A DNA stretch of 64,000 bases from an uncultured Bacteroidales bacterium (GCA_946410455.1 CAMKAJ010000005.1:1-64000), one strand, 5' to 3'; shown: positions 11,055 to 20,995, counted from the stretch's first letter. Notes: a model not told the origin generated them from the letters alone. Translations and numbers: made by a program.

Positions 11055-11981
11055 TTGAAACGCTGGCCGCAATTCCTGCTCTGCCTCCTGCTGTCTTCCA
11101 GCATCTGGCTGATTCACAACCTGTCGCAGAACTATGCGGGGGTTGTGAGCGTTTCTGTTGTGGCCAAAAGCGGATTGAAAGGCAGAGCTGCAGTGTCCCG
11201 CACGGCGGTGAGCGTGAGCGCCCGCTGTTCGGCTACAGGCTTCAAACTTCTGCAGCTTAAGCACAACAGGCGCGACGTTCCTGTGGATATCCATGCAGAG
11301 GATCTCGTATGGGCAGGTGACGACCGTTACTATGTGTCGGCCTCCGAGATGGCCAAATACACATCCGATATCTTCGGTGACGGAGTGACGCTCATTACTT
11401 TCCTCAATCAGAGCTACAGCTTCGAGTTTGCTCCGGAGAACAATAAGACGGTGCCTGTTCTGGCCGTGTATTCTGCATCGTTCCGGCCGCAATATATGTC
11501 GGATGGTCCCATGAAGCTTACGCCCGATTCCGTTACGCTTTATGGCGAGGCGTCCAAGCTGGCTGCCGTAGATAAGGTGCTTACCCGCAGCATAAACCTG
11601 CCCGAGTTGAGAAAGAGCCGCAGCGGCGTTGTGAAGCTGGTACCGCCCAGCGGCTTAAGAATGTCTGATCACGATGTAACCTGGTCTCTTGAAGTGTCCC
11701 GTTTCGTGGAGGTGCGCAGCAATGTGCGTATCGAGGTGCGAGGTGTGCCTGCCGGGCAGAGGCTCTCTGTTTATCCGTCTTCTGCAGAGGCGGTCTTCCG
11801 CTGTCATTTCCCGGCAAAGGGCAACCCGGCAGAGTCTTGCGTGTTTTATGTTGACTACGAGGAGTTTGCATCTTCTCTCTCGGGACGCTGCGTTGCTCAC
11901 TGCGACAATCTGCCGGAATCGGTTATAGACTGGAGCCTGGAACCCGAGACCTTCGATTGCATGGTAACGGAGGAGGAATAA
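11055..11981 (+). CDS. YbbR-domain protein (TTG start)
   Basis: N-terminal TM and YbbR-like repeats; lies in the nusB-yajC-ybbR-coaE order. Confidence 0.75.
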   Translation: MKRWPQFLLCLLLSSSIWLIHNLSQNYAGVVSVSVVAKSGLKGRAAVSRTAVSVSARCSATGFKLLQLKHNRRDVPVDIHAEDLVWAGDDRYYVSASEMAKYTSDIFGDGVTLITFLNQSYSFEFAPENNKTVPVLAVYSASFRPQYMSDGPMKLTPDSVTLYGEASKLAAVDKVLTRSINLPELRKSRSGVVKLVPPSGLRMSDHDVTWSLEVSRFVEVRSNVRIEVRGVPAGQRLSVYPSSAEAVFRCHFPAKGNPAESCVFYVDYEEFASSLSGRCVAHCDNLPESVIDWSLEPETFDCMVTEEE

Positions 11982-12502
11982 TGACCACTGTACTCGTAAC
12001 GGGGCCCATAGGGGGTGGAAAATCGACTGTCTGCCGTTATCTGGAGGCTTCCGGATACCCCGTTTACGATTGCGACTCGCGCTGCAAGTCTCTATACGAG
12101 ACAGTGCCGGGCCTCAAGGCCAGGATAGAAAGTGAGCTGGGGATGCCATTCGGTCAGTTAGGACAGGTCTTTGGCTCGGCAGATAAATTGAGCAAGCTGG
12201 AGTCGCTGGTCTATCCTCTGTTGCTGGAAGACCTAAAGCTATGGAAGGATGCACAAAAGGGGAGAGACCTTGTATTTGTAGAATCCGCAGTAGCTCTTGA
12301 CAAGCCGCTTTTCCGGGGGCAGTGGGATAAGGTGCTCATGGTAGACGCTCCCAGGGAGTTGCGTTTGAGCCGTAACGCTCATGCGGACCAGAGGGATTCT
12401 CTTCAGTTTTTTGAGGAGAAACCGATTGATTATAAGATATTTAACGATTCAGATATTGAGTCATTACATAAGAAAGTTGATAAATTTTTAGAACGATTAT
12501 GA
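11981..12502 (+). CDS. coaE: Dephospho-CoA kinase
   Basis: MTTVLVTGPIGGGKSTVCRYLEASGYPVYDCD. Confidence 0.85.
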   Translation: MTTVLVTGPIGGGKSTVCRYLEASGYPVYDCDSRCKSLYETVPGLKARIESELGMPFGQLGQVFGSADKLSKLESLVYPLLLEDLKLWKDAQKGRDLVFVESAVALDKPLFRGQWDKVLMVDAPRELRLSRNAHADQRDSLQFFEEKPIDYKIFNDSDIESLHKKVDKFLERL

Positions 12503-12930
12503 AAACAGATTTAGCCAAGATATTGTCCGTTTCCGGACAGCACGGTCTTTTCCTTTATCTGGCACAGGCCCGCAACGGCGTCATTGCCGAGACTCTGAAA
12601 GACAAGAAGCGCGTGCACTTTGACGCGCACAGCAAGATTTCTACTCTCAACGACATAGCCATCTTCACTTCCGAGGGTGAACTCCGTCTTGCAGAGGTGT
12701 TTACAGCCATGAAGGCTACCGCTGACGCCGGTACAGCAGTACCCAGCTCAAAGGATGCTGCAGATGCCATCAAGGCTTTCTTTGTAAAGGCAGTGCCCAA
12801 TTACGACGAGGATCGCTTCTATGTTTCCCACATGAAGAAGGTGCTTGAGTGGTACGGGGAGATTGAGCAGGGGGCTTCCTTTGATTTCCTGACAGACGAA
12901 GAGCGCGAAAAAGAGCTTGAAAAGGCTTAA
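12499..12930 (+). CDS. DUF5606 family protein
   Basis: MKTDLAKILSVSGQHGLFLYLAQARNGVIAETL. Confidence 0.75.
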   Translation: MKTDLAKILSVSGQHGLFLYLAQARNGVIAETLKDKKRVHFDAHSKISTLNDIAIFTSEGELRLAEVFTAMKATADAGTAVPSSKDAADAIKAFFVKAVPNYDEDRFYVSHMKKVLEWYGEIEQGASFDFLTDEEREKELEKA

Positions 12931-14296
12931 GGTAATAACGCTCGGCTGTTCCAAGAACAGCGTAGATACAGAGCATCTGCTGGCGGCCCTGCCGGCAGAT
13001 GAGTTTGAGTTTTGTGATGAGGGCCCCCTGGACTATCTGCTTTACAACACCTGCGGTTTCATTGGAGACGCAAAAGAGGAGAGTATCCAGGCTATTATCG
13101 AGGGTGTGGAGGCAAAGCGCAGGGGAGAAACCCGCGAGCTGCTTGTTTTTGGTTGTTTGAGCGAGCGTTACGCTACCCAGATGCCGGAACTTATCCCCGA
13201 GGTTGACGCCTGGTTCGGCGCCCGCGACTTAAACCCTATCCTGCGCTATCTTGGGGCTCCCGAATCGCGTTTTGTGCGCCGGCGGCAGGAGCAGCACAGG
13301 GGATACGCGTATCTCAAGATTTCTGAGGGCTGCGACAGGCGTTGCTCATATTGCGCCATCCCGTTTATACGTGGGGCGCATCGCTCTGTTCCTGTAGAAG
13401 ATTTGGTAGAAGAGGCAAGTCAGCTTGCATCGGAGGGTGTGAGCGAGCTTATCCTCATTGCCCAGGATACTACCTTTTACGGACTGGATTTGTACGGCAA
13501 GCGGTCGTTGGCCAGATTGCTCGAGGCTCTCTCAGGCGTTGAGGGGATTGAGCGTTTGAGAATCCATTATTCGTATCCAGCAGATTTTCCTGAAGACGTG
13601 CTTGAGCAGATGGCTTCTAACCCAAAGGTTTGCAAGTACTTGGATATTCCTCTACAGCATATTTCAGACGGTGTTCTGGACTGTATGCACCGGCATATAG
13701 ATGCTGCCGGCACTCGCCGTATAATTAGGCGTTTGCGGGAACAGGTTCCGGGGGTGGTGCTTCGAACCACGATGATAGTGGGGCACCCCGGAGAGGGGGA
13801 GAAGGAGTTTGGGGAATTGCTGGATTTTGTGCGCGAGGCTCGTTTTGAGCGGCTCGGCGCATTTACTTATTCTGAGGAGGAGGGGACCTGGGGAGCTACG
13901 CATCTAGAAGATTCCGTTCCGGAGGAGGAGAAGCGTCGCCGCCTGGATGAGTTGATGGGCCTGCAAGCTTCTATCTCTTTGGAATTCAATCGTTCACGTA
14001 TTGGCTCCGTGGTGCGGGTGATTGTTGATGATGTGGTGGGTAACAATTTTGTTTGCCGCAGCGAGTTCGAGAGTCCGGAGGTTGACGGCGAGATTTTGGT
14101 TCCTTGCAGCAGCCTTGAGGTAGTAGCCGGCAAAGACCATCCGGCTACGTCCGTCCTCGCTGATTCCGCTGTCACGGACAGCGGGCTGCGGCCGAGTAAC
14201 GCCGGACGGTTCTTTGCCGGCTCTTTTATCGGCCGCTACCTCACGGTTCGGATTACCGGGGCTGATGAATACGATCTTACGGCAGAAGTAGTCTAA
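12917..14296 (+). CDS. rimO: Ribosomal protein S12 methylthiotransferase (TTG start), with in-frame palindromic insertion near the C-terminus
   Basis: LGCSKNSVDTE, KISEGCDRRCSYCAIPFIRG radical-SAM motif, TRAM-like tail ITGADEYDL. Confidence 0.92.
   Translation: MKRLKVITLGCSKNSVDTEHLLAALPADEFEFCDEGPLDYLLYNTCGFIGDAKEESIQAIIEGVEAKRRGETRELLVFGCLSERYATQMPELIPEVDAWFGARDLNPILRYLGAPESRFVRRRQEQHRGYAYLKISEGCDRRCSYCAIPFIRGAHRSVPVEDLVEEASQLASEGVSELILIAQDTTFYGLDLYGKRSLARLLEALSGVEGIERLRIHYSYPADFPEDVLEQMASNPKVCKYLDIPLQHISDGVLDCMHRHIDAAGTRRIIRRLREQVPGVVLRTTMIVGHPGEGEKEFGELLDFVREARFERLGAFTYSEEEGTWGATHLEDSVPEEEKRRRLDELMGLQASISLEFNRSRIGSVVRVIVDDVVGNNFVCRSEFESPEVDGEILVPCSSLEVVAGKDHPATSVLADSAVTDSGLRPSNAGRFFAGSFIGRYLTVRITGADEYDLTAEVV
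14125..14222 (+). repeat. In-frame palindromic element, long variant (core 14141-14205) in rimO
   Basis: ccggctacgtcc...gagtaacgccgg termini as in murF; complementary outer arms agccggcaaaga-ccatccggc / gccggacggttctttgccggct; inner hairpin ccgctgtc-acg-gacagcgg. Confidence 0.85.
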
Positions 14297-14311
14297 TTCT
14301 CCGATTTTTTG

Positions 14312-14319
14312 TATATTTG
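14312..14319 (+). promoter_or_regulatory. -7 box TATATTTG upstream of rnpB
   Basis: TAnnTTTG 8 nt before the 5' end of the RNA stem. Confidence 0.6.
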
Positions 14320-14327
14320 CTTGATTT

Positions 14328-14644
14328 AAGGTGGAACGATCTGCCGCGGCAGCGATGCTGAGGAAAGTCCGGACAGAGCAGGGCGCCCTGCTGTGGAAAG
14401 CACAGGTGGGGGTAACCTTACGCCAGCCGTAACAGAGAATAACCGCCATGGGGCTTGTCCCTGCGGCAAGGGTGAAAACGTGAGGCAAGAGCTCACGACG
14501 TTGCGCAGCGATGTGCGGCGGGTACGGCACCAGGGTCTGCAAGACCAAGTATACCGGCAGTTGAGGGCGGCCCGCCTGATGCCGGGGGGTAGGTTGCGAA
14601 GATAAATGGCAGAACCAACAGAAACCGGCTTACGGTTCCACCTT
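14328..14644 (+). ncRNA. rnpB: RNase P RNA (bacterial type A)
   Basis: gaggaaagtccggac (CR-I), cagaaaccggctta (CR-V), terminal pairing aaggtggaacg / cggttccacctt. Confidence 0.92.
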
Positions 14645-14671
14645 TTTATTGATTATTAACACGATAGCTAT

Positions 14672-16300
14672 ATGCCAAACAAGAACGAGTTTGATGTCAT
14701 CGTAATCGGTGGGGGCATCACAGGAGCGGGTACTGCGCGCGATTGCGCGATGCGCGGGCTCAGGGTGCTGCTGATAGAAAGACATGACATCGCTACCGGA
14801 GCTACCGGCCGCAACCACGGCCTGCTTCATTCTGGAGCCAGGTACGCCGTAAAAGACAGCGAATCTGCTGAGGAATGTATACGGGAGAACAAAATCCTGC
14901 GTCGTATAGCCGCCAACTGTGTAGAAGACACGGGCGGCCTTTTTATTACTCTTCCGGAAGACGAGGAGAGTGGCTACGGTCTTGATTATCAGGCAAAATT
15001 CCTTGAGGCCTGCAACAAGGCGGGCATTGAGGCAAGGGCTATCTCGCCCCGCGAGGCCATAGAGATGGAACCTTCTGTGAACCCGTCGCTCATTGGTGCG
15101 GTGGTGGTTCCCGACGGTTCTGTAGATCCCTTCAGGCTATGCAGCGCTAATGTAACAGATGCCGTGCTTCATGGAGCCAAGGTGCTGGTTTACACCGAGT
15201 TCCTCGACTTTATAAGAGAAGGCGACACCATCCTTGGAGTCAAGGTGCTGGATACTCGCAGCGGGCAGACCGCCGAGTATCGTGCAGCAGTTACCGTGAA
15301 TGCCGCAGGTATTTGGGGCCACGGTGTGGCTGCCAAGGCCGGTGTGAATATAGGAATGTATCCCGCCAAGGGCGCTCTGCTCGTATTCGGGCACCGCGTC
15401 AACAACGTGGTAATCAACCGTTGCCGTAAATCTGCAGACGGCGATATCCTGGTTCCGGGCGATTCTGTTACCGTTATTGGTACCACCTCCACAAAGGTGC
15501 CGTTCGAAGAATGTGACCACATGGAGGTAACGCCGGAGGAGGTGAAGCTGCTGCTGCGTGAGGGCTGCGCGCTTTGTCCTTCCCTTGCCAGCACCCGCAT
15601 TCTTCGCGCCTACGCTGGCGTGAGGCCGCTCGTTGCTGACGACAGCGACCCTACCGGACGCAGCATCAGCCGTGGCATCGTTTGCCTCGACCACGAGGCG
15701 CGCGACGGTGTCAAGGGATTCGTGAGCATTACAGGCGGCAAGCTCATGACTTACCGTCTGATGGCGGAGCTCGCCACCGATGCGGTATGCCGTAAGCTTG
15801 GTGTAAACAAGAGCTGCACTACCGCGCAGACGCCGCTTCCCGGCTCCATGGACGGCCGTATCGAGAACGTTAGCAAACGTTTCGAGGGCAAACCTACTGC
15901 CGGCCAGAAAGGCGCCGCTGGCCGCCAGGGAGATATGGTGGGCAAGATTTTGTTCGAGACCGAGGCGGACAAGCAACTGGTCTGCGAATGTGAGAACGTT
16001 ACCCTGGCCGAGATAAAGTACGCCGTGCGCGAGCTCGGGGTAAGCAATCTGGAAGACCTTCGCCGCCGCACGCGTGTGGGCATGGGTACCTGTCAGGGCA
16101 CCCTTTGCATAGGCAAGGCCGCCAAGGCACTTGCCGAGGCCCTGGGTAAGCCCGAGCTCGCCGGCAAACTTGCCGCAGACTACCTGGACGAGCGCTGGAA
16201 AGGCATGCGTGCAGTAGGCTGGGGCGATACGCTCCGCGAAATGGAGTTCATGCAGAGAGTTTACAAGTACCAGAAACCTTTCTCCTACGATGAAGTTTGA
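14672..16300 (+). CDS. glpA: Anaerobic glycerol-3-phosphate dehydrogenase subunit A
   Basis: FAD motif DVIVIGGGITGAGTARDCAMRGLRVLLIER, BFD-like Fe-S CECENVT...GMGTCQGTLC. Confidence 0.9.
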   Translation: MPNKNEFDVIVIGGGITGAGTARDCAMRGLRVLLIERHDIATGATGRNHGLLHSGARYAVKDSESAEECIRENKILRRIAANCVEDTGGLFITLPEDEESGYGLDYQAKFLEACNKAGIEARAISPREAIEMEPSVNPSLIGAVVVPDGSVDPFRLCSANVTDAVLHGAKVLVYTEFLDFIREGDTILGVKVLDTRSGQTAEYRAAVTVNAAGIWGHGVAAKAGVNIGMYPAKGALLVFGHRVNNVVINRCRKSADGDILVPGDSVTVIGTTSTKVPFEECDHMEVTPEEVKLLLREGCALCPSLASTRILRAYAGVRPLVADDSDPTGRSISRGIVCLDHEARDGVKGFVSITGGKLMTYRLMAELATDAVCRKLGVNKSCTTAQTPLPGSMDGRIENVSKRFEGKPTAGQKGAAGRQGDMVGKILFETEADKQLVCECENVTLAEIKYAVRELGVSNLEDLRRRTRVGMGTCQGTLCIGKAAKALAEALGKPELAGKLAADYLDERWKGMRAVGWGDTLREMEFMQRVYKYQKPFSYDEV

Positions 16301-16865
16301 CGTAATTATCATTGGAGGCGGGCTCGCCGGGATGACGGCCGCCACAGAATTGCAGAAATCCGGGCTCAAGTGCGCCGTAGTAGCCGAAGGCCTTTCTCTG
16401 CACAATACTTCCCGCAAGGAATTTGCCGAGGCCGGCGGTACGCTGCTGGCTGGCGACAGAGTGGTTTCCGGTAAACTTTCGTCCGGCAAGCTGCTGAGCG
16501 TACGCACCGAAAAGCTTGGAGACGTAGAACTGGAAGCTGCGGATTTTGTGCTTGCCAGCGGAAAGTATTTCTCAAGGGGCATCGTCGCCGATATGGACAA
16601 GGTTTATGAGCCGCTTTTCGGGCTCGATGTAGAATATGATGCTGATCGTTCTGCGTGGTTCGACGCATCATTTGCCGCACCCCAGAAGTTCCTGGAGTTC
16701 GGAGTAAAGATTTGCAACTGCCATGCGCTCAAGGATGGCGAGGAGATAATCAACCTTTTCCCCGCAGGGGAGGTGCTGGCAGGTATCAGCTGCGCCCAGG
16801 GTGATGCAACAGACCGGATACGCAGCAGTGCGATGGATGCAGTAAGCGCAATAAGGAGGAAATAG
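16290..16865 (+). CDS. glpB: Short GlpB-like subunit (191 aa)
   Basis: N-terminal FDVIIIGGGLAGMTAATELQKSGLKCAVV and C-terminal LASGKYFSRGIVA...PLFGLDV...NLFPAGEVLAG match GlpB ends; between glpA and glpC. Confidence 0.75.
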   Translation: MKFDVIIIGGGLAGMTAATELQKSGLKCAVVAEGLSLHNTSRKEFAEAGGTLLAGDRVVSGKLSSGKLLSVRTEKLGDVELEAADFVLASGKYFSRGIVADMDKVYEPLFGLDVEYDADRSAWFDASFAAPQKFLEFGVKICNCHALKDGEEIINLFPAGEVLAGISCAQGDATDRIRSSAMDAVSAIRRK

Positions 16866-16867
16866 TT

Positions 16868-18109
16868 ATGCAGGAGACCAATATCAGCACCAAGAATTTT
16901 GAGCAGTGCCAGAAGTGCTCGCTCTGCGAGACTGTGTGCCCTGTTATGGCCAACAACCCCAAGTACGGGGGGCCCAAGCGCTCAGGTCCTGACGGCGAAC
17001 GCTACAGGCTCAAGAACGGCATCTTCTTCGATGATTCTCTGAAGTATTGCCTTAACTGCAAGCGCTGTGAAGTGGCTTGCCCTTCGGGAGTCAAGATTGC
17101 CGACCTTATCCAGCAGGCACGCATAGACTTCGGCCACAAGGCTCCCAAGCTCAGGGACGTGATGCTGGCCAGCACAGACCAGGTGGGGCCTCTTGCAAGC
17201 GCCTTTGCGCCCCTGGCCAATTTTGCGCTGGGCCTTTCTCCGGTAAAGGGCTTGATGGACTTAACCATAGGAGTAGATAAGCACCGCACCCTGCCCAAGT
17301 ATTCAGCAGAGACTTTTGTGCACTGGTATAAGAAGAACGCGGAAGGCTCGCAGAACAAGTTCAAGAAGCAGATCAGCTATTATCATGGCTGTTATGCCAA
17401 CTACAACTATCCCCAGCTGGGCAAGGACTTCGTTGCCGTCATGAATGCCTTTGGTATAGGCGTTCAGCTGATAGAAGGGGAGCGCTGCTGCGGAGTTGCC
17501 AAGATTGCAAACGGGATGATTCCTGCAGCTACCCGCGACGCCAAGACCAACGTAGATGCGTTCTACCGTTCGGTAAAGGAGGGCAGGGACATAGTCACCG
17601 TATCTACTACTTGTACCCTGACGCTTCTGGAGGAATATCCCGAGCTGCTTAAAGTAGATAATTCGCTGGTCAAAGACCATATCAGCCTTGTGGAGCAATT
17701 CCTTTACAAGGGAATTGCATCGGGCGAGCTCAAACCGGTGTGGAAGGAGGGCTGGAAGGCTCGCGCCGCTTATCATTGCCCTTGCCACCAGGAGCGCCTG
17801 GGATGGGGCATCTTTACCACCGAGCTGCTGAGGATGATTCCCGGAATGGAGTTGGTGGAGCTGGAGAGCAATTGCTGCGGCATTGCCGGTACTTACGGGT
17901 TCAAGAAAGAAAATTACAAGGTATCCCAGAAGATTGGCAAGCCGCTCTTCGACAATATCGCCGCTGTGGCTCCGGAATTCGTGGCCTGCGAATGCGAGAC
18001 CTGTAAATGGCAGATAGAGATGAGCACCGGAGTGAGCGTGAAGAACCCGGTAAGCATTCTTGCTGAGGCCCTTGACCTCGAGAAGACTGCAGAACTGAAT
18101 TGCAGATGA
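16868..18109 (+). CDS. glpC: Anaerobic glycerol-3-phosphate dehydrogenase subunit C
   Basis: CxxCxxCxxxCP clusters (CQKCSLCETVCP, CLNCKRCEVACP) and two CCG domains. Confidence 0.9.
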   Translation: MQETNISTKNFEQCQKCSLCETVCPVMANNPKYGGPKRSGPDGERYRLKNGIFFDDSLKYCLNCKRCEVACPSGVKIADLIQQARIDFGHKAPKLRDVMLASTDQVGPLASAFAPLANFALGLSPVKGLMDLTIGVDKHRTLPKYSAETFVHWYKKNAEGSQNKFKKQISYYHGCYANYNYPQLGKDFVAVMNAFGIGVQLIEGERCCGVAKIANGMIPAATRDAKTNVDAFYRSVKEGRDIVTVSTTCTLTLLEEYPELLKVDNSLVKDHISLVEQFLYKGIASGELKPVWKEGWKARAAYHCPCHQERLGWGIFTTELLRMIPGMELVELESNCCGIAGTYGFKKENYKVSQKIGKPLFDNIAAVAPEFVACECETCKWQIEMSTGVSVKNPVSILAEALDLEKTAELNCR

Positions 18110-18465
18110 CAGACAAGCGACTGGTAATATTCGAGACTGTGGTGGAGTGCGGTGGCTTTACGGCTGCTGCACGCCGCCTCAAAATGAGCCAGCCGGCAGT
18201 GAGCCAGAGCGTGGCACAGACTGAGGCGGAAGTTGGAGGGGAACTTCTGGTAAGAGGTTCCAATCCTCTGAGACTCACGGATAAAGGTCGGGTTTTTCAT
18301 GCTTACGCAATACGTATTCTATCGTTGTATGATTCATTAAACGCCGAGATCTCCGACTCCTCTGTCTCTGCAGTTGAGAAGGTGCGTCTGGACCTTGGCG
18401 ACGGCCGTGCAGCGGGCATTTCTGTATCAGGAGGAAAAATAGAAATAGAAATCCTCGATTCATAA
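18106..18465 (+). CDS. Stand-alone LysR-type winged-helix regulator (no substrate-binding domain)
   Basis: LVIFETVVECGGFTAAARRLKMSQPAVSQSVAQTEAEVGGELLVRG; ORF ends after ~120 aa; ATGA overlap with glpC. Confidence 0.8.
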   Translation: MTDKRLVIFETVVECGGFTAAARRLKMSQPAVSQSVAQTEAEVGGELLVRGSNPLRLTDKGRVFHAYAIRILSLYDSLNAEISDSSVSAVEKVRLDLGDGRAAGISVSGGKIEIEILDS

Positions 18466-18476
18466 GAAAATATTAG

Positions 18477-18484
18477 TATCTTTG
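18477..18484 (+). promoter_or_regulatory. -7 box TATCTTTG for the porin-pot operon
   Basis: TAnnTTTG 39 nt upstream of ATG 18524. Confidence 0.55.
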
Positions 18485-18523
18485 CCCCCTGAAGTTTTAC
18501 TAATTATTTTTTTATGAGCAGAA

Positions 18524-19606
18524 ATGAAGAAATTGCTTTTACTCTCCGCAGCTTTGCTGCTATGCTCCCTTGCGCATTCGCAAGAGGCTGAGGAAAAAGG
18601 CAGTTATGCCGATTTCCAGTTGATTCCCCGCTTTGAGTTCAACCCTTATTTCACCCCTGGGCAAACGGGCGACGGTTCCAGCGGATATACATTCGGCAAT
18701 TCTTCAATCTATACTCTCATAGAAGGAGCTTTCTCTGAGCACGTTTCTTTTGTACTCAACAACCACTGGTTCGGTATGACGAACTTTGGCTTTGGGGATG
18801 CTGCAGGCCTTTATCGCATAGAGGATGCATCCGGTAAGTATCATCCCAATTTGTTCTATTCCAACAGAGCCAACTGGCTGGATCTGGCGTATTTCAATTT
18901 CAACTTCGGCAACTGGACTTTTACGGTAGGTAAGGACTGCATAGCCTCCGGAGGCTTTGAGTATGACGCTTATGACGTTGAAGTTGACTATCTTACCGCC
19001 CCGGACGGGAAGATTTTGATGGCTTCCAACCTGTGGTATAACCTTCCTTCGTACCAATGGGGCGCAAAGGTGGCCTATGGTATTGGAGAGCACACCACCC
19101 TGGCGCTCCAGATGCTTACTTCTCCGTTTGGCGAGAGGCCTTTCAGCAGCGGTCTTTTCAGCTACTCGCTCAAATGGGACGGCAATTACGGCCCGTTCAG
19201 CAATATGTGGTCTGTAACTGCCCTGCAGAAGGCAGACCGCAGCTTCGACTGGCTCATCGCCCTTGCCCAGCAGGTAGAATTGGGCAACTTTACCCTTGGC
19301 TTCGACTGGTACAACCTCAACGACGTTGAATACGGCGACGACGATACTCCCTGCGCTTTGCTCCCCGGCAATACCTTCCGCCCCAGCGTAGCCTTTGCTC
19401 CGTCAGACAAGTTCAACGTCAAGCTCGTCGGCAACCTCTACACCGAGCCCGGAAGCGGTTTGAGCGATGTAAATGCAGGCCTGTCATTCCATTACCTGCC
19501 CATAGAGATGCTCCAGCTTCATGCTTCTTGCGCATGGGATATGACCACCAAGGCCGTGAGTGCTATGGCCGGAGTTAAAATGAACCTCACCTTTCTTTCG
19601 CTCTAA
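18524..19606 (+). CDS. Outer-membrane porin-like beta-barrel protein
   Basis: Signal peptide and aromatic-rich barrel pattern; 3 nt from potA. Confidence 0.65.
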   Translation: MKKLLLLSAALLLCSLAHSQEAEEKGSYADFQLIPRFEFNPYFTPGQTGDGSSGYTFGNSSIYTLIEGAFSEHVSFVLNNHWFGMTNFGFGDAAGLYRIEDASGKYHPNLFYSNRANWLDLAYFNFNFGNWTFTVGKDCIASGGFEYDAYDVEVDYLTAPDGKILMASNLWYNLPSYQWGAKVAYGIGEHTTLALQMLTSPFGERPFSSGLFSYSLKWDGNYGPFSNMWSVTALQKADRSFDWLIALAQQVELGNFTLGFDWYNLNDVEYGDDDTPCALLPGNTFRPSVAFAPSDKFNVKLVGNLYTEPGSGLSDVNAGLSFHYLPIEMLQLHASCAWDMTTKAVSAMAGVKMNLTFLSL

Positions 19607-19609
19607 GGG

Positions 19610-20995
19610 ATGGCAAAAGACTATATCATCGATATACAGCACCTCAGCAAGTCCTTCGGTGGCGTAAAGGTGCTGGACGACATCAATTTTTACATACGTA
19701 AAGGCGAGTTCATTACGCTGCTCGGACCTTCCGGCTGCGGAAAAACCACCTTGCTGCGCCAGATTGCGGGCTTCATTGCCCCGGACGAGGGCAAGATCCT
19801 GCTCGAGGGCAAGGATATTTCCGGCATACCTCCATACAAGCGGCCGCTGAATACCGTGTTCCAGCGCTATGCCTTGTTCCCGCACCTGGATGTATATGAC
19901 AATATTGCTTTCGGTCTTAAGCTCCAGAAGCTCCCCGCAGACGAGATTCAGAAGCGGGTGAAGAGGATGCTCAAGATGGTCTCTATGACCGACTACGAAG
20001 ACCGGTCCGTGGATTCCCTTTCCGGCGGCCAGCAGCAGAGAGTAGCTATTGCGAGGGCGCTTGTAAACTACCCCAAGGTGCTGCTTCTGGATGAACCCCT
20101 TGCTGCACTTGACCTTAAGATGCGCAAGGATATGCAGCTGGAACTCAAGGAGATACATCGCAAGATGGGTATCACCTTCATCTACGTCACCCACGACCAG
20201 GAGGAGGCTCTCACCCTGTCCGATACCATAGTCGTGCTCAACGAGGGGCGCATCCAACAGATAGGCACTCCTACTGATATTTACAACGAGCCGGTGAATT
20301 GCTTTGTGGCCGATTTTATCGGCGAAAGCAACATCCTCAAGGGGCGCATGATACGCGACCGCCGCGTGGCATTCATCAAGCACGAGTTCGACTGCGTAGA
20401 TGAGGGCTTCGGAGAAGATGTACCGGTAGATGTAGTAGTGCGTCCTGAAGACATATACTTTACCACCGATCCTGCCAAGTGCCAGTTCACAGCCAAGGTC
20501 AACTCCTGCATATTCAAGGGTGTACATTACGAGATGTGGGTAGATACCGACAGTGGATACGAGCTTATGATCCAGGATTACGATCCTTATGCCGTGGGCA
20601 GCGAGGTGATGCTCTACATAGACCCGGACGACATCCAGGTTATGCACAAGGAGCGTACTTGCAATGTATTCGAAGGAAAGATGGTGGACGAAACCCACGT
20701 AGAAATGCTTGGCGCCGAATTCGAGTGCCTGCCGCAAGACGGTTTTGCTGCCGGCGACGAGGTAAGCGTAGAAGTGCGCTTTGAGGATGTGGAGCTGCTC
20801 GATCATCAGGAGGACGGCAAACTGGCCGGAGAGGTGCATTTCTTGCTGTACAAGGGTAACCATTACCACCTTACCGTTCTCACCGAGGACGGCGACCATA
20901 TCTGGGTAGATACCAACGATATCTGGGACAAGGGTGACCTTGTGGGTATTGATATTCCCAAGAAGGGCATAAAACTGAGCAAGCGCAATGGTTAA
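19610..20995 (+). CDS. potA: Spermidine/putrescine ABC transporter ATP-binding protein with two TOBE-like C-terminal repeats
   Basis: Walker [12 protein letters not shown], signature [27 protein letters not shown]; gene order potABCD. Confidence 0.9.
   Translation: MAKDYIIDIQHLSKSFGGVKVLDDINFYIRKGEFITLLGPSGCGKTTLLRQIAGFIAPDEGKILLEGKDISGIPPYKRPLNTVFQRYALFPHLDVYDNIAFGLKLQKLPADEIQKRVKRMLKMVSMTDYEDRSVDSLSGGQQQRVAIARALVNYPKVLLLDEPLAALDLKMRKDMQLELKEIHRKMGITFIYVTHDQEEALTLSDTIVVLNEGRIQQIGTPTDIYNEPVNCFVADFIGESNILKGRMIRDRRVAFIKHEFDCVDEGFGEDVPVDVVVRPEDIYFTTDPAKCQFTAKVNSCIFKGVHYEMWVDTDSGYELMIQDYDPYAVGSEVMLYIDPDDIQVMHKERTCNVFEGKMVDETHVEMLGAEFECLPQDGFAAGDEVSVEVRFEDVELLDHQEDGKLAGEVHFLLYKGNHYHLTVLTEDGDHIWVDTNDIWDKGDLVGIDIPKKGIKLSKRNG

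Noticed and set aside
14393-14605. 70-aa ORF in the RNase P RNA
   Set aside because: Lies fully within rnpB; conserved RNA motifs explain the sequence.
15137-16600. 487-aa antisense ORF over glpA/glpB
   Set aside because: Antisense to well supported glpA; no domain signature.
19484-20899. 471-aa antisense ORF over potA
   Set aside because: Complement of a clear ABC ATPase with intact motifs; low-complexity His/Leu/Val-rich translation.
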